64,000 bases of DNA, taken from positions 1-64,000 of the forward strand of contig JAYQEA010000005.1 of NCBI GenBank assembly GCA_038138625.1, written 5' to 3'. This document shows positions 20,100 to 28,990 of this stretch, piece after piece (the stretch's first letter is position 1; the number at the start of each line of letters is the position of its first letter). The position numbers and the translations under genes are program-made. The notes beneath the pieces were generated by a model that saw nothing but the letters and a program-made list of their open reading frames with translations, was not told the origin of the DNA and searched no databases. This stretch comes from JAQXDR01 sp038138625. GTDB lineage: Bacteria; Pseudomonadota; Alphaproteobacteria; Rhodobacterales; Rhodobacteraceae.

Positions 20100-21384
20100 T
20101 TAGTCCGCCGCCTGCGCAATCTTCTTCCTGTTGGGCCTACCGGACGGCGTGCCTTGCGGCTGTCCATTCGGTTTATAGCCCATCTTCTCGGAGGTTGTCC
20201 GCACTTTCGGCTTTGGAGGGGTCGCGCGCTGCATCTCTTTGATGTGTTCGAGGACCGCGTTCAGGTTCTTGTTGCAGGTGATGCCGCGTGCGTGACGCGC
20301 TGATCCATGTCGAATATTTTATAGGGCAGGGAGCGGCCTTTGGATCGCACTTCGAACCGTCCATCCACAAAGGCATGGGTGTCCACGTATTTGCCGACCA
20401 GACCGCGCGTGATGTCGGTGTCTTCGAGCATGATCCGCTTGCGGTCATAGTAAAAGTCAGCTGCTTGCCGATATAGCGGTTCTCGCGCCAGCGGGGCTAT
20501 GGCAAACTTGGCGTTGTGACACTCCTTGAAGTACTGCAAATAGGCGTTTCCAGCCTCCATGTCAGAGATGCCCGCGATCCTCAGTTCCTTCGCCGGCCGG
20601 TCTTGTAACGTGCGATTGGCGCGTTCAACGCGACCCTCGGCCTGGCTTGTGTTGGCGCAGAGGATCTCGACGTTCAACTCGCTCAGTGCCCGACCAAACT
20701 GCGTGATCCGTGCGCCGCCTTTGGGGTCTTCCTTGGCCACACCGAAGATGGTGTACTTGTCGGAATAGAAGGCGGCGGGGCGACCATGGTTGAGGAGGTA
20801 ACCCTCCAAGGCCTAGAAATAGCTAAAGGGACTCTCGGACTTCACAAACCGCAGTTCCATCAACGTGCTGGTTGCGTCATCAATGAACACAAGCAGGGTG
20901 CATGGCGGCGCGCGGTCCTCAAACCGCCGATGATCCGTGCCGTCGATCTGAATCAACTCTCCGAAGCATTCACGGAGCGACCGCAGTTGATGAAACGGGC
21001 GCCGCTGCTTGTCGGACAGCTTAACGTCATCTTCAATCATCCAATGCACAATTTCTCACGAGAGACTTTAAGAACGTGATGTTCGGCCAACATCTCCGCA
21101 ATCAATGTCCGGGCAAAATCACGATATTCTTCCTTGATCAGGGTCAGAGCATAATCGCGCTTGGCTGCGTGAAACTGATAGTTCCGCGCACGTCTACGCG
21201 ACTTGTGCCGGATCGCTAAAGCGCCATCCTGACGATACTGCTTCAACAGCCTGAAAATCTGCCGACACGTCAGGTCCAACATGTCCGTAACGTTGTCGAC
21301 GCTGAGCCGACCATCATCGACCCGCGCAAGTACCTCCACACGGTTCAGCTCGTGCTCGTTCATCGTCACCCATCCCATGTCCAC
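20100..21384 (-). pseudogene. Degraded ISNCY-like transposase
   Basis: Remnant of a roughly 430-residue DDE transposase. The N-terminal piece (21384 to about 21045) has a helix-turn-helix: VDNVTDMLDLTCRQIFRLLK. A +1 shift near 21045 leads into the catalytic part MHWMIEDDVKL...IQIDGTDHRRFEDRAP...VFIDDATS, holding two of the catalytic Asp residues. An in-frame TAG at 20813-20815 replaces a Glu codon (YF-stop-ALEGYLLNHG), then the frame continues through RPAAFYSDKYTIFGVA and the Glu region SQAEGRVERANRTLQD. A deletion and another shift follow; the C-terminal tail QGTPSGRPNRKKIAQAAD ends at 20100. With four or more lesions it is inactive. I could not delimit terminal inverted repeats. Confidence 0.85.
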
Positions 21385-21639
21385 GCATCCTCACATCGTT
21401 TTGTGAGGAGAGTGACACTTCTTATTCGCTCACGGGTGACATTATCGCCAAGCGATGACACACAAATATCGCGTAATCATGATTATGTTAAATAATTGAT
21501 TTACTCAAGTCGCAGCGATAATGAAACACCCAGAAAATTAACATAATTTCATCTGTTAACTTCTGGATATTCGTCGATTTTGTGGTGATACCTTTAGCGG
21601 TAACGCCTTAAGCAAAAAAACCAAAGGAAATTAAACACA

Positions 21640-22416
21640 ATGTCATTTGGCAAGATTACAAACGCGCAGCGCGGTAATTTGCTTGCAATGACGAACGCAG
21701 ACACGATTGAAGAAACATGGGCGTTGCTGATTTCCTCAATGATGGAATTTGGCTTTGATCGACTTTTTTACGGATTCACACGATCACGCACGTCTACAAG
21801 CCTAGGCGACCCGGGGGATTTTCTTATCCTGAGCAATCATGAACGGTCCTATAACGAAACATTTATCAGCGATGGTCACTATCAACATGCGCCGATGGTC
21901 AATTGGGCCCTTGAAAATCAAGGCGCTTGCAGCTGGTCCAGAATCACCGACAAGATGATCAATGGCACCCTAACGCCGGACGAAGCGCGTGTGATTGAAT
22001 TGAACACGTCCCGCGACATTTTAGCGGGCTATTCGATCAGCTTTAAATCGGTGTCAAGCAAAGCGAAGGGCGCCATCGGGCTGACAGCCGAAGTCGGATT
22101 ATCACAGCAAGAGGTGGATGCAATTTGGGCGGTGCACGGCGACACCATTATCTTACTGAACAATGTCGCGCATCTCAAAATTCTCACTCTGCCCTTTAAT
22201 CCAAGCAACCAAACCCTGACGGCTCGTCAACGCGAAGCGCTGGAATGGGTCGGAGATGGCAAAACCAGTCAGGATATTGCGATGTTGATGGGGCTTTCAC
22301 AAACAACAGTTGAGAAACATCTACGCCTCGCGCGCAAAGCCTTGAATGTCGACACGACAGCCCAAGCCGTCATGAAAGCGATTTTTCAAAATCAGATGTA
22401 TTTGATTGATGATTGA
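21640..22416 (+). CDS. LuxR-family regulator with autoinducer-binding-like domain (LuxR solo)
   Basis: 258-residue transcription factor: an N-terminal autoinducer-binding-like domain (residues about 20-175) and a C-terminal LuxR helix-turn-helix (about 190-255, LTARQREALEWVGDGKTSQDIA then SQTTVEKHLRLARKAL). The ligand pocket segment reads YQHAP at 81-85 where AHL receptors usually have YxxxDP; Trp99 (CSW) is kept. The missing Asp, which bonds the AHL amide, suggests a different ligand or none. No luxI-type synthase lies in the window. It has a ribosome site (AAAGGAAA) and lies 0.7 kb from the end of bchP, convergently, so it is a candidate regulator near, not within, the photosynthesis cluster. 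Confidence 0.88.
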   Translation: MSFGKITNAQRGNLLAMTNADTIEETWALLISSMMEFGFDRLFYGFTRSRTSTSLGDPGDFLILSNHERSYNETFISDGHYQHAPMVNWALENQGACSWSRITDKMINGTLTPDEARVIELNTSRDILAGYSISFKSVSSKAKGAIGLTAEVGLSQQEVDAIWAVHGDTIILLNNVAHLKILTLPFNPSNQTLTARQREALEWVGDGKTSQDIAMLMGLSQTTVEKHLRLARKALNVDTTAQAVMKAIFQNQMYLIDD

Positions 22417-22733
22417 AATTGATCTGACGTAAACAGTCCAACAACTTCTTATCTCAATGTTTGTAAGCAAAAATAGTTTGATTAGTGAAAAAATTGTAAT
22501 GAAAATATACGCATAATTTGTTGAAATAAATAAAAAATACCGCCTTCAGGCTCATAGATGGTGTGCGCTGGATAAAAATCATACAGGTTTGAAAAGGGAC
22601 CGACGTTCCAAGCAAACTTTGTGAACAAATTTTTTTGTGTCATTTGGAAAGAGGCGCGTCCACGCCTTGATCCCCGTAGACTGGACAGACAAAAATTAAA
22701 GCTATCTTTAGCGACAGAGACAGCGGAGGATAC
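22417..22733. other. AT-rich intergenic region
   Basis: About 320 bp, clearly more AT-rich than the flanking genes, between the LuxR-type gene and a small gene. No TGT-N12-ACA site or terminator-like hairpin with a T-run was found. Confidence 0.4.
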
Positions 22734-22988
22734 ATGAAACTCACCGAAAAAAATGGCACAACAGCCATCAATCAAAATGAAATTTTTAATGCGGCGATGG
22801 CGTCAATCAAGCGCGAAAGCCTACGCAAGGCAGCAGGTGGACACGCGTTGATGGCAACAGCTGCCGCCTATGGGTCGGCAAGCAAAAAAAATAGCCTTTT
22901 TGGAAAAACGGCGCGTTTTGCCCAATACTTTATGATCGGATTTATCTTTATCACGCCCAATATTATGTTCATCCGGCACATGCTGTGA
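22734..22988 (+). CDS. Small unknown protein with one C-terminal membrane segment
   Basis: 84 residues with a good ribosome site (GCGGAGGA, 6 bp before the ATG). The soluble N-terminal two thirds is Lys/Ala/Asn rich (SIKRESLRKAAGGHALMATA), followed by a hydrophobic stretch FAQYFMIGFIFITPNIMFI at residues 61-79 that should span or enter the membrane. It lies immediately downstream of and convergent with bchP. I do not recognise a family. Its coding status is supported by the ribosome site and a plausible composition only. Confidence 0.55.
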   Translation: MKLTEKNGTTAINQNEIFNAAMASIKRESLRKAAGGHALMATAAAYGSASKKNSLFGKTARFAQYFMIGFIFITPNIMFIRHML

Positions 22989-23004
22989 TCTGCTTTAGAT
23001 CACA
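22984..23004. terminator. Hairpin between convergent small gene and bchP
   Basis: TGTGATC (22984-22990) pairs with GATCACA (22998-23004), loop TGCTTTA. It overlaps the stop of the small gene and could end transcription from either side; there is no clear T-run, so it may instead protect mRNA ends. Confidence 0.45.
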
Positions 23005-23059
23005 GTATGACCGCAGTGCAGTGTGCTGTGTTCATGCGCTTTTGAGTGTGAGCACACTA

Positions 23060-24235
23060 TCAGACGTGTTCGGGCGAAACTATTCCCGTTAAGTGCGCTA
23101 GGTTTTTAATCGCGATTTTGACGTGTGCCATTGGGCGAGCTTTAACCAGCTTTTTGTTCATGTAAGCCTCAAACGTAAGCTTTTGAACGTCTTTATCATG
23201 GCATAGAGAAACAAACCGCTCTCTGCGCATATCAGAGCGATAATAGGCGTTTTGCATGCTGGCCAATACGCGGAAAACGTTTTTATGCTCTTTCATAAAC
23301 AACCTGCGGGCCCGTTTGAGGTCTGCAGTTTTTGCAGTTTTCAAAAATGCCGCACCGGCCAGAGCGGCAACGCGTCCGCCAACCATTGCATAATAAATCC
23401 CTTCGCCCGAACTGGGAGCAACGACGCCCGCGGCATCACCAGCCAGAACAACGTCACGGCCGTTGTCCCATCTTTTTAGGGGCTCTAGGGGTATTGGGGC
23501 CCCCTCTTTGCGTATCGTATTGCAATGTTCAAAACCGGCTGTCTGACGTAATGCGCTAGTGGCTTCTTTGAGATTGAACCCGTCCAGCCCCGTCCCCATG
23601 CCGACACTAACTGACGCGCCATGCGGAAAAACCCATCCATAAAAATCAGGCGATATACTACCATCATAAACCACATCACATCGATCTGGGTCATAATTCC
23701 CGCCTGACGGCGCTTCGATAATTTCATGATAAGCAATAACATAAGGGATGTCGTCCCCACCCGGTACCTCTGCTCGGGCAACAGCCGAGCGTGCACCATC
23801 AGCTCCTATGACCAAGCGGGTTGGAAGTGTTTGTTCCTCTCCACTATTGCGATCCCGATAGATCACGGATGGTCCATTCTCGGTGCGCTCGATTCTGACG
23901 AACGTCCCAGTGAGACGGGTCGCGCCCGCTGATTGCGCGCGGGCGCGCAAAAATTCGTCAAAATGTTCGCGGTCGACCATACCAACAAAGCCGTCTTCAA
24001 TTGGGATGTCCACATGTCGGTTGGTTGGTGAAATCATCCGCGCCGTTCGGATGCGAGCAACCAGTTGTGCGTCGGGGATGTCAAAATCATGTATTAACCG
24101 CGGGGGAATCGCGCCGCCGCACGGCTTTATGCGACCTGCCCTATCTAAAAGAGCGACCTTGTGTCCAGACTTGGCTAGATCTTCGGCAGCTGTTGCACCA
24201 GAGGGTCCACCGCCAACTACGACTGCATCAAACAC
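23060..24235 (-). CDS. bchP: Geranylgeranyl (bacterio)chlorophyll reductase
   Basis: Reduces the geranylgeranyl tail of bacteriochlorophyll a to phytyl. 391 residues with the Rossmann FAD motif VVVGGGPSGATAAEDLA at residues 5-21, then IKPCGGAIPPRL, typical of BchP/ChlP, and the second FAD motif DVVLAGDAAGVVAPSSGEGIYY near 275. The start is GTG at 24235, preceded by GGGAGAA, 2 bp after the stop of the PucC-like gene, so it is the last gene of a bchG/pucC-like/bchP operon. No idi gene follows, unlike in Rhodobacter. Confidence 0.95.
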   Translation of the reverse strand: MFDAVVVGGGPSGATAAEDLAKSGHKVALLDRAGRIKPCGGAIPPRLIHDFDIPDAQLVARIRTARMISPTNRHVDIPIEDGFVGMVDREHFDEFLRARAQSAGATRLTGTFVRIERTENGPSVIYRDRNSGEEQTLPTRLVIGADGARSAVARAEVPGGDDIPYVIAYHEIIEAPSGGNYDPDRCDVVYDGSISPDFYGWVFPHGASVSVGMGTGLDGFNLKEATSALRQTAGFEHCNTIRKEGAPIPLEPLKRWDNGRDVVLAGDAAGVVAPSSGEGIYYAMVGGRVAALAGAAFLKTAKTADLKRARRLFMKEHKNVFRVLASMQNAYYRSDMRRERFVSLCHDKDVQKLTFEAYMNKKLVKARPMAHVKIAIKNLAHLTGIVSPEHV

Positions 24236-24237
24236 GA

Positions 24238-25559
24238 CTATTCTCCCGCAAATACAGGTTTAGAAACATTACGAGCCCCAAGGATCCGAGCCGCCATGGC
24301 GGCCGCAATAACAAACAAAAGCGCCTCGAATTGGAACACCAGTCCATAAGCCAGCGCGTCCTGACCGGTGATACCGCGCAGCACATCAACGGCTGCCGCC
24401 CCTGTCAATCCGCCAAAGCCAGCTGCCACCGCTTGTGCAGCCCCCCATAACCCCATGCGTGTTCCTTCACGGGCCGTCTTGCCCTGCCCGGCCAAGGCCA
24501 TCATTGACCCAATCGCAGCCACAGCAAACATTCCATTGAAAAAGCCCAACAAAACCACGGCTGGTGTCAAAAATTGGTTTGACCCCAACGTCCCAAGTGC
24601 TGCAATGGCCGCCAGTGCAAAGGCTGATCCTGCACACCCTGCGATCACCCATCCACGCAGGCTTCCCCATTTCAGCCCGGTTGCCGCAATTCCAACCAAC
24701 AACATACCAAAAAAGACACCACCGTTTTGCATGCCTGACAGTGACGTCGACTGGCCAGGTGAGAATCCGAACACGAGACCAGAGTAAGGCTCGAGTATCA
24801 ATTCTTGCATGAAATAGGCGGTCATGGACAAGAAGACGAATATCGTGAAATGCCTTGCTTCATCCTCTGCCCAAATTTCCTGAAGGGCCATAAAGAATGG
24901 TACAGGGCNNNNNNNNNNGGGCGCGCCTCGGCACGCGGCATAAATCCATCCCGGTTCAGACGTGCTTCGATTCCCGCAACAGCCAGGCAGGTAAGCCCAA
25001 AGGCCCCTAGAACGACACAGGCTGTGATCTGCAAAAGCAGCAAATGTGTGTAGGGGTCAAGAACTGCGCCAACGACGCCGGCTGTTACCGCTATACCGGC
25101 AATCATCATCAACCACGTAATGGTCGCAGCAGCCGCACGCCGCCGTGGTGCTGTTGCTGTTGCCAAAAGCGCCAAAACAGATGTACCAGACGCCCCCACA
25201 CCCAAGCCGATCAGTGCATAAGCAACGACAGAGGTCACCAAACCCAACCAGAACTGGATCGCGAAAAGCGCAATACCCAAGGACGCCCCGAACCCGCCCA
25301 AAGCCAGGATGGCCATGCCACCAATGATCCACACCCAACGTTTGCGCCCCTGATCCGAACGAAACCCCCATTGCGGTCGTGTTATTTGGATCCCGTAGTG
25401 TAGTGCGACCAAGAGACCCGGAAGAACTGCGGGCAGCGCCAGTTCTACAACCATCAAGCGGTTTAAAGTGGATGTGGTAAGCACTACGATGGCGCCAAGA
25501 CACATCTGGACCAAACCCAGACGCACTATTCCAAACCAGCTCAGCCCATTACTCTTCAT
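24238..25559 (-). CDS. PucC/LhaA-family membrane protein of the bchG-bchP operon
   Basis: Major-facilitator-type membrane protein of the PucC/bacteriochlorophyll-delivery family, about 435 residues, the counterpart of the open frame between bchG and bchP in Rhodobacter capsulatus. It starts MKSNGLSWFGIVRLGLVQM and shows the family's LNRLMVVELALPAVLPGLLV (in part), QWGFRSDQGRKR loop, and in the second half LSMTAYFMQELILEPYSG and GLWGAAQAVAAG. A 10-N run at 24909-24918 splits it. The flanks share GCCC, and merging by this 4-base overlap restores the frame (AR-PVPFFMALQEIWAED), so the gene is probably intact. Its ATG overlaps the bchG stop. A role in handling newly made bacteriochlorophyll or assembling antenna is inferred from the family. 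Confidence 0.88.
24909..24918. other. 10-N assembly gap inside the PucC-like gene
   Basis: The flanking bases share the tetranucleotide GCCC on the minus strand; collapsing this overlap restores one open frame. Confidence 0.8.
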
Positions 25560-26455
25560 GATATTCCTCGGACGGCAAAAGCACTTATCATCATTCCTAC
25601 AACATAAAGTGTGACCCCTACCCCATTGTACCAAGGCGCCTTTTTTGCTGGATCTCGAAAGAGGACGCGCATCGCAAAGACCTGCGCGACGATCAAAAAT
25701 ACAATGGCAAACGCATGTTCAGACCGTTGCCATGTGATCAAAAGACCCACAACAACCAATTGTGCTGCCAACATCACAAAACAGGCCACAAACGCCGCCA
25801 TCCGCGGACCCAAAACAACTGGAAGAGATCGCACACCAGTCTGAAGATCACCCTTTACTGCCTTGAAATCATTCAAGGTCATTATGCCATGTGCACCGAT
25901 TGCATAGACAAATGCCAAGATAATCGTTGGCCAGGCAGGAGCCGCCGCACTCAACACCGCAGCCCCTGTAAACCATGGTAATCCTTCATAACACAGGCCA
26001 ACCAAACCGGGTCCCCAAACCCCTGATTTCTTAAGCCGGACGGGTTCGGCAGAATAGGCCCATGCGGCGATCACACCAACAATCGTCGCCACAAACCCCC
26101 AGACCCCCAACAATGCGCCAAGGCACACCGCAAGGACGGACATTGCAATTGCAACCCAAAGCCCCCATTTGCCGGGCACACGCCCGGATGGAATTGGACG
26201 ATCGGGTTCGTTGATTGCATCCACATGGCGGTCACACCAGTCATTGGCCGCTTGGCTCATACCGCAAACAACTGGCCCGCATAGTACCAGGCCCAGCAAA
26301 ACCAATTCTATTTGACCGATCAGGGAGACGCCGACAGAAATGGCACCGCAGAGATACGCCCACATTGGCGGGAACCATGTGACAGGCTTGATCAAGCGCA
26401 GCAGAGCGCTTGGTTCCGGAAATCGCCGATATCTGATTTCACCGCTGACTGTCAT
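25556..26455 (-). CDS. bchG: Bacteriochlorophyll a synthase (geranylgeranyl transferase)
   Basis: UbiA-type membrane prenyltransferase that esterifies bacteriochlorophyllide a with geranylgeranyl diphosphate. 299 residues with about nine membrane segments. The first Asp-rich motif reads NDWCDRHVDAINEPDRPIPSG near residues 72-92 (given in part: NDWCDRHVDAINEPDRP), binding the Mg-diphosphate; the second is around LNDFKAVKGDLQTG. It is first in the bchG/pucC-like/bchP operon, with a 55-bp gap to ppsR upstream that contains two near-matches to the PpsR operator. Confidence 0.96.
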   Translation of the reverse strand: MTVSGEIRYRRFPEPSALLRLIKPVTWFPPMWAYLCGAISVGVSLIGQIELVLLGLVLCGPVVCGMSQAANDWCDRHVDAINEPDRPIPSGRVPGKWGLWVAIAMSVLAVCLGALLGVWGFVATIVGVIAAWAYSAEPVRLKKSGVWGPGLVGLCYEGLPWFTGAAVLSAAAPAWPTIILAFVYAIGAHGIMTLNDFKAVKGDLQTGVRSLPVVLGPRMAAFVACFVMLAAQLVVVGLLITWQRSEHAFAIVFLIVAQVFAMRVLFRDPAKKAPWYNGVGVTLYVVGMMISAFAVRGIS

Positions 26456-26456
26456 G

Positions 26457-26474
26457 CGTCAATCATTATAGACA
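26457..26474 (-). promoter_or_regulatory. Near-match PpsR operator at the bchG start
   Basis: Plus strand reads CGT-N12-ACA; one base off the TGT-N12-ACA palindrome. On the minus strand it contains TATAAT and ends 1 bp from the bchG ATG. Confidence 0.4.
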
Positions 26475-26491
26475 CTCGAGCGCATTGCAAG

Positions 26492-26509
26492 CGTCAACTG
26501 AAGCGGACA
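26492..26509 (-). promoter_or_regulatory. Second near-match PpsR operator upstream of bchG
   Basis: CGTCAACTGAAGCGGACA, again one mismatch to TGT-N12-ACA with the preferred CA after the first half-site. It lies 35 bp centre to centre from the site at 26457-26474. Confidence 0.4.
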
Positions 26510-26510
26510 G

Positions 26511-27932
26511 TCAGTTTTCGGTTGTATCCTCGATAATGCCAAATTTGTGCAGCTTCACATACAGACTTTGTCGGGACAAACCCAATATTTCCGCAGCAGC
26601 CGCGCGATTGTTTTTGGTCATATCGATCGCTGCTTCTATGCACATCTTTTCCACAACACCGGAAGCAGCTGCTACGATTTCCTTCAAGGATGCCTGGCCC
26701 ACAAGCTTTACCGCATTGTCATGAGACCCATCAGCGGCACGGCCTGAATTGGGTGTCCGGAAGACTTCGGCACGAGTGACGTCCCTGAGGGTAAACGCGA
26801 CAACCGGCTGTGCGCCCTGCCGCAAGATCGTCGCGGCAACCTCTACCGATGTTGCGCCACCAAGTGTATTTTTAATCCGCGTGGAATGGAATGGAACACT
26901 TCCGGATTCCAGCGCCGCATCCAGCATCGTGTTCAGGTCAATCTGACCACGCCCAAGATAATCCGCTAAGCTTTTTCCTTTGACATCTGCATGATGGTCG
27001 TAGTCAACCATCTCAACAAAAGCTTCATTCGCAGTCTCTATGACACCTTTGGTATCGGTGATGACCACGCCGTCCGAACCAAAACGGAACAGGGCGGTCA
27101 AAAGCGTGTTCAATCGATCAGTCTGCGGGTTATCCGCCGCTTCAAAATCTAGACGGCAAATGATCATTTGCTCCCCGCCTACCCTAAAAGCGCTTGGTGT
27201 TATCGCGATATTATTGCCTGTTCGACGCGCTTGGAGTGTAATTGCGTTGTCATTTTCCGATTGCGAAAGACTAACGAGGTTTGGACCGAAATGCTCGTGT
27301 CGCAAAGCACCGAATTCACGCGCCAGAACAGCCCCCTGAAGCTCATCACGAGGCGCGCCCAAAAGGGTTGCAGCCCTCGCATTCAGATCAAGAATTCGGC
27401 CGTCGGACATCCCGATAACAACAATCGCATCTCGCGTCGTTGCCAAAAGCATACGATACCGCGCATCGAATTCCCGGCGTTCCGCATGTCCGCGCTCTAA
27501 CGCGATCTGTGCCTGCATCAACTGTTGCTGCGCCTTGGCAACATGACGTAAATCCCGCCCCAGCATCAAGATTGCGTCTTCTCCGACGACGCGGTGGGTG
27601 GAATACTGAACAGGATAGTCAAGTGCAGCAGGATCTGTGTGGTTCAGTTCCAAAGAACGCGGCATTTCCGCAGAGGATTGCGCCGTCAGAACAACGCGAC
27701 TGAATTTCATGATGCTTTCGTCGGTCAGGATATCCGGCATGGACTTTCCAACCCACTTGTCGATCACACCGATTGGTGCACTCAGCGAATTCGCGAGTGC
27801 CGCAATAATATTGCCGTCATGACTGACCACCAGGGCTATATCAGCAACCGCACTGAGCACATCCGCCAGATTTTCTGGCTCGCCCATATGGGAGGCAGCT
27901 ATTCTCCAAGCGTTTAGGCCTTGCATAGTCAT
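26511..27932 (-). CDS. ppsR: Photosynthesis gene repressor PpsR (CrtJ)
   Basis: Redox-responsive repressor of bch, crt and puc genes under oxygen. 473 residues: N-terminal PAS-like region, two further PAS domains (about 155-260 and 275-390), a linker helix, and a C-terminal Fis-type helix-turn-helix (NNRAAAAEILGLSRQSLYVKL, residues 441-461, in part). Both conserved cysteines of the redox switch are present: Cys259 (MIICRL) and Cys431 (VEKMCIEA). Its ATG overlaps the stop of ppaA by one base, so regulator and antirepressor are co-transcribed. The perfect TGT-N12-ACA palindromes elsewhere in this window are its expected targets. Confidence 0.96.
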   Translation of the reverse strand: MTMQGLNAWRIAASHMGEPENLADVLSAVADIALVVSHDGNIIAALANSLSAPIGVIDKWVGKSMPDILTDESIMKFSRVVLTAQSSAEMPRSLELNHTDPAALDYPVQYSTHRVVGEDAILMLGRDLRHVAKAQQQLMQAQIALERGHAERREFDARYRMLLATTRDAIVVIGMSDGRILDLNARAATLLGAPRDELQGAVLAREFGALRHEHFGPNLVSLSQSENDNAITLQARRTGNNIAITPSAFRVGGEQMIICRLDFEAADNPQTDRLNTLLTALFRFGSDGVVITDTKGVIETANEAFVEMVDYDHHADVKGKSLADYLGRGQIDLNTMLDAALESGSVPFHSTRIKNTLGGATSVEVAATILRQGAQPVVAFTLRDVTRAEVFRTPNSGRAADGSHDNAVKLVGQASLKEIVAAASGVVEKMCIEAAIDMTKNNRAAAAEILGLSRQSLYVKLHKFGIIEDTTEN

Positions 27933-28738
27933 TACTCGGCAGCCATTTTCAAACGTGGAACGACTGGCCTTCGAAGCCCCGAGAGTGCATTTTCAACATC
28001 GGATGTGTAGATCGGCACGTCCGTCGTCTCCTTCAAAACCTTAAGATAGTTCGGGTTTAAAATAACCGCGCCACCCACGACAACCCTTGGATGCGGATGC
28101 GACGCCTGTTCCACTGCGGAAACAATTTCTTTCAAAACGTCAAGGCATTTTAAACTGCCAAGGGACATTAAAACGGCTTGGCATCCGCTTTGTTTCAAAT
28201 AACGGTCAACCTCGAATGCATCTGCGTTCAATATCAGCCGAACCGAGTGCCCCTGCCGACGTAAAAGACTGGCCAGAACCGTTGCGCCCAGAATGTGTTG
28301 TTCGCCCTGCGGCGTTATTACCAAAAGGCTCAATGACCGACTGTTATGTGGTGTGCGCGGATGCCATTCGGCGGAAAGGGCTTCTGTCAGTCCCATCAGA
28401 CGCAAAGATCCCATGGTTACAGAGGCAAAGCTCAGATCGTCACTGAGCCATCCTTCACCAAGAGACCGTGCGACCTCGGTGACGCAGACATCCAATGCTT
28501 GATCTACCGTGATACCGTGGGCCAGCAGACCATCTCTCAGCGTTACGATCTCGCATGATTCTGCAGATTGGCACTGCTTGAGCAGCCATTCCGTAGCATT
28601 CGCCAGCGGTTGCGAGGACTGAAGAACAACAGTTTCTCGAAGCTCTCCAAGCACCCGACATGCGAGATGATCAACGACAACGGGATCTAACGCGTTATCG
28701 TTTATGGTTTTTTCCGATTTAAAATCAGAAGACACCAC
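27932..28738 (-). CDS. ppaA: PpaA/AerR-type cobalamin-binding antirepressor of PpsR
   Basis: 268-residue regulator with a B12-binding fold that counteracts PpsR under low oxygen or in response to light-sensitive cobalamin. Features: a helical middle part with GEGWLSDDLSFASVTMG (residues 94-110), then a Rossmann-like B12 domain with EQHILG at 146-151, in which His148 matches the axial histidine of the DxHxxG motif. It is divergent from bchF, with three PpsR operators between them, so the ppaA-ppsR pair is probably autoregulated. Confidence 0.93.
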   Translation of the reverse strand: MVSSDFKSEKTINDNALDPVVVDHLACRVLGELRETVVLQSSQPLANATEWLLKQCQSAESCEIVTLRDGLLAHGITVDQALDVCVTEVARSLGEGWLSDDLSFASVTMGSLRLMGLTEALSAEWHPRTPHNSRSLSLLVITPQGEQHILGATVLASLLRRQGHSVRLILNADAFEVDRYLKQSGCQAVLMSLGSLKCLDVLKEIVSAVEQASHPHPRVVVGGAVILNPNYLKVLKETTDVPIYTSDVENALSGLRRPVVPRLKMAAE

Positions 28739-28842
28739 GCTCTCCCCGTTTGCCTGCCAACATAGCCGCTACACCAAGCGTAGCGTTGACGCTGTGCAAT
28801 ACGCACCGCCGTAATTCTATTATGCGCTTGAAGTTAGCCTAA

Positions 28843-28860
28843 TGTCAAAGAAATCAGACA
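28843..28860. promoter_or_regulatory. PpsR operator 1 (ppaA/bchF)
   Basis: TGTCAAAGAAATCAGACA matches TGT-N12-ACA exactly, with CA after the first half as in known CrtJ/PpsR sites. 105 bp upstream of the ppaA start. Confidence 0.75.
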
Positions 28861-28905
28861 CAACAGCAGAATGTTTTTCATATACGATAGATAACACGAT
28901 TATAC

Positions 28906-28923
28906 TGTAAAAAAAATCTTACA
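28906..28923. promoter_or_regulatory. PpsR operator 2 (ppaA/bchF)
   Basis: TGTAAAAAAAATCTTACA matches TGT-N12-ACA exactly; outer pairs TGTAA/TTACA are also palindromic. Centre 63 bp from operator 1. Confidence 0.7.
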
Positions 28924-28990
28924 TTTTTTGCACTTTACTTCAGATGCTTGCAGGTTCTTACCCAAAGATGACGCTTAGTCTTATAAGATG

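Noticed and set aside
21385..21639. lux box or PpsR site upstream of the LuxR-type gene
   Set aside because: No convincing dyad of the lux-box type and no TGT-N12-ACA match.
24238..25559. PucC-like gene as a pseudogene
   Set aside because: The frame break coincides with the N run and is healed by a 4-base overlap of the flanks.
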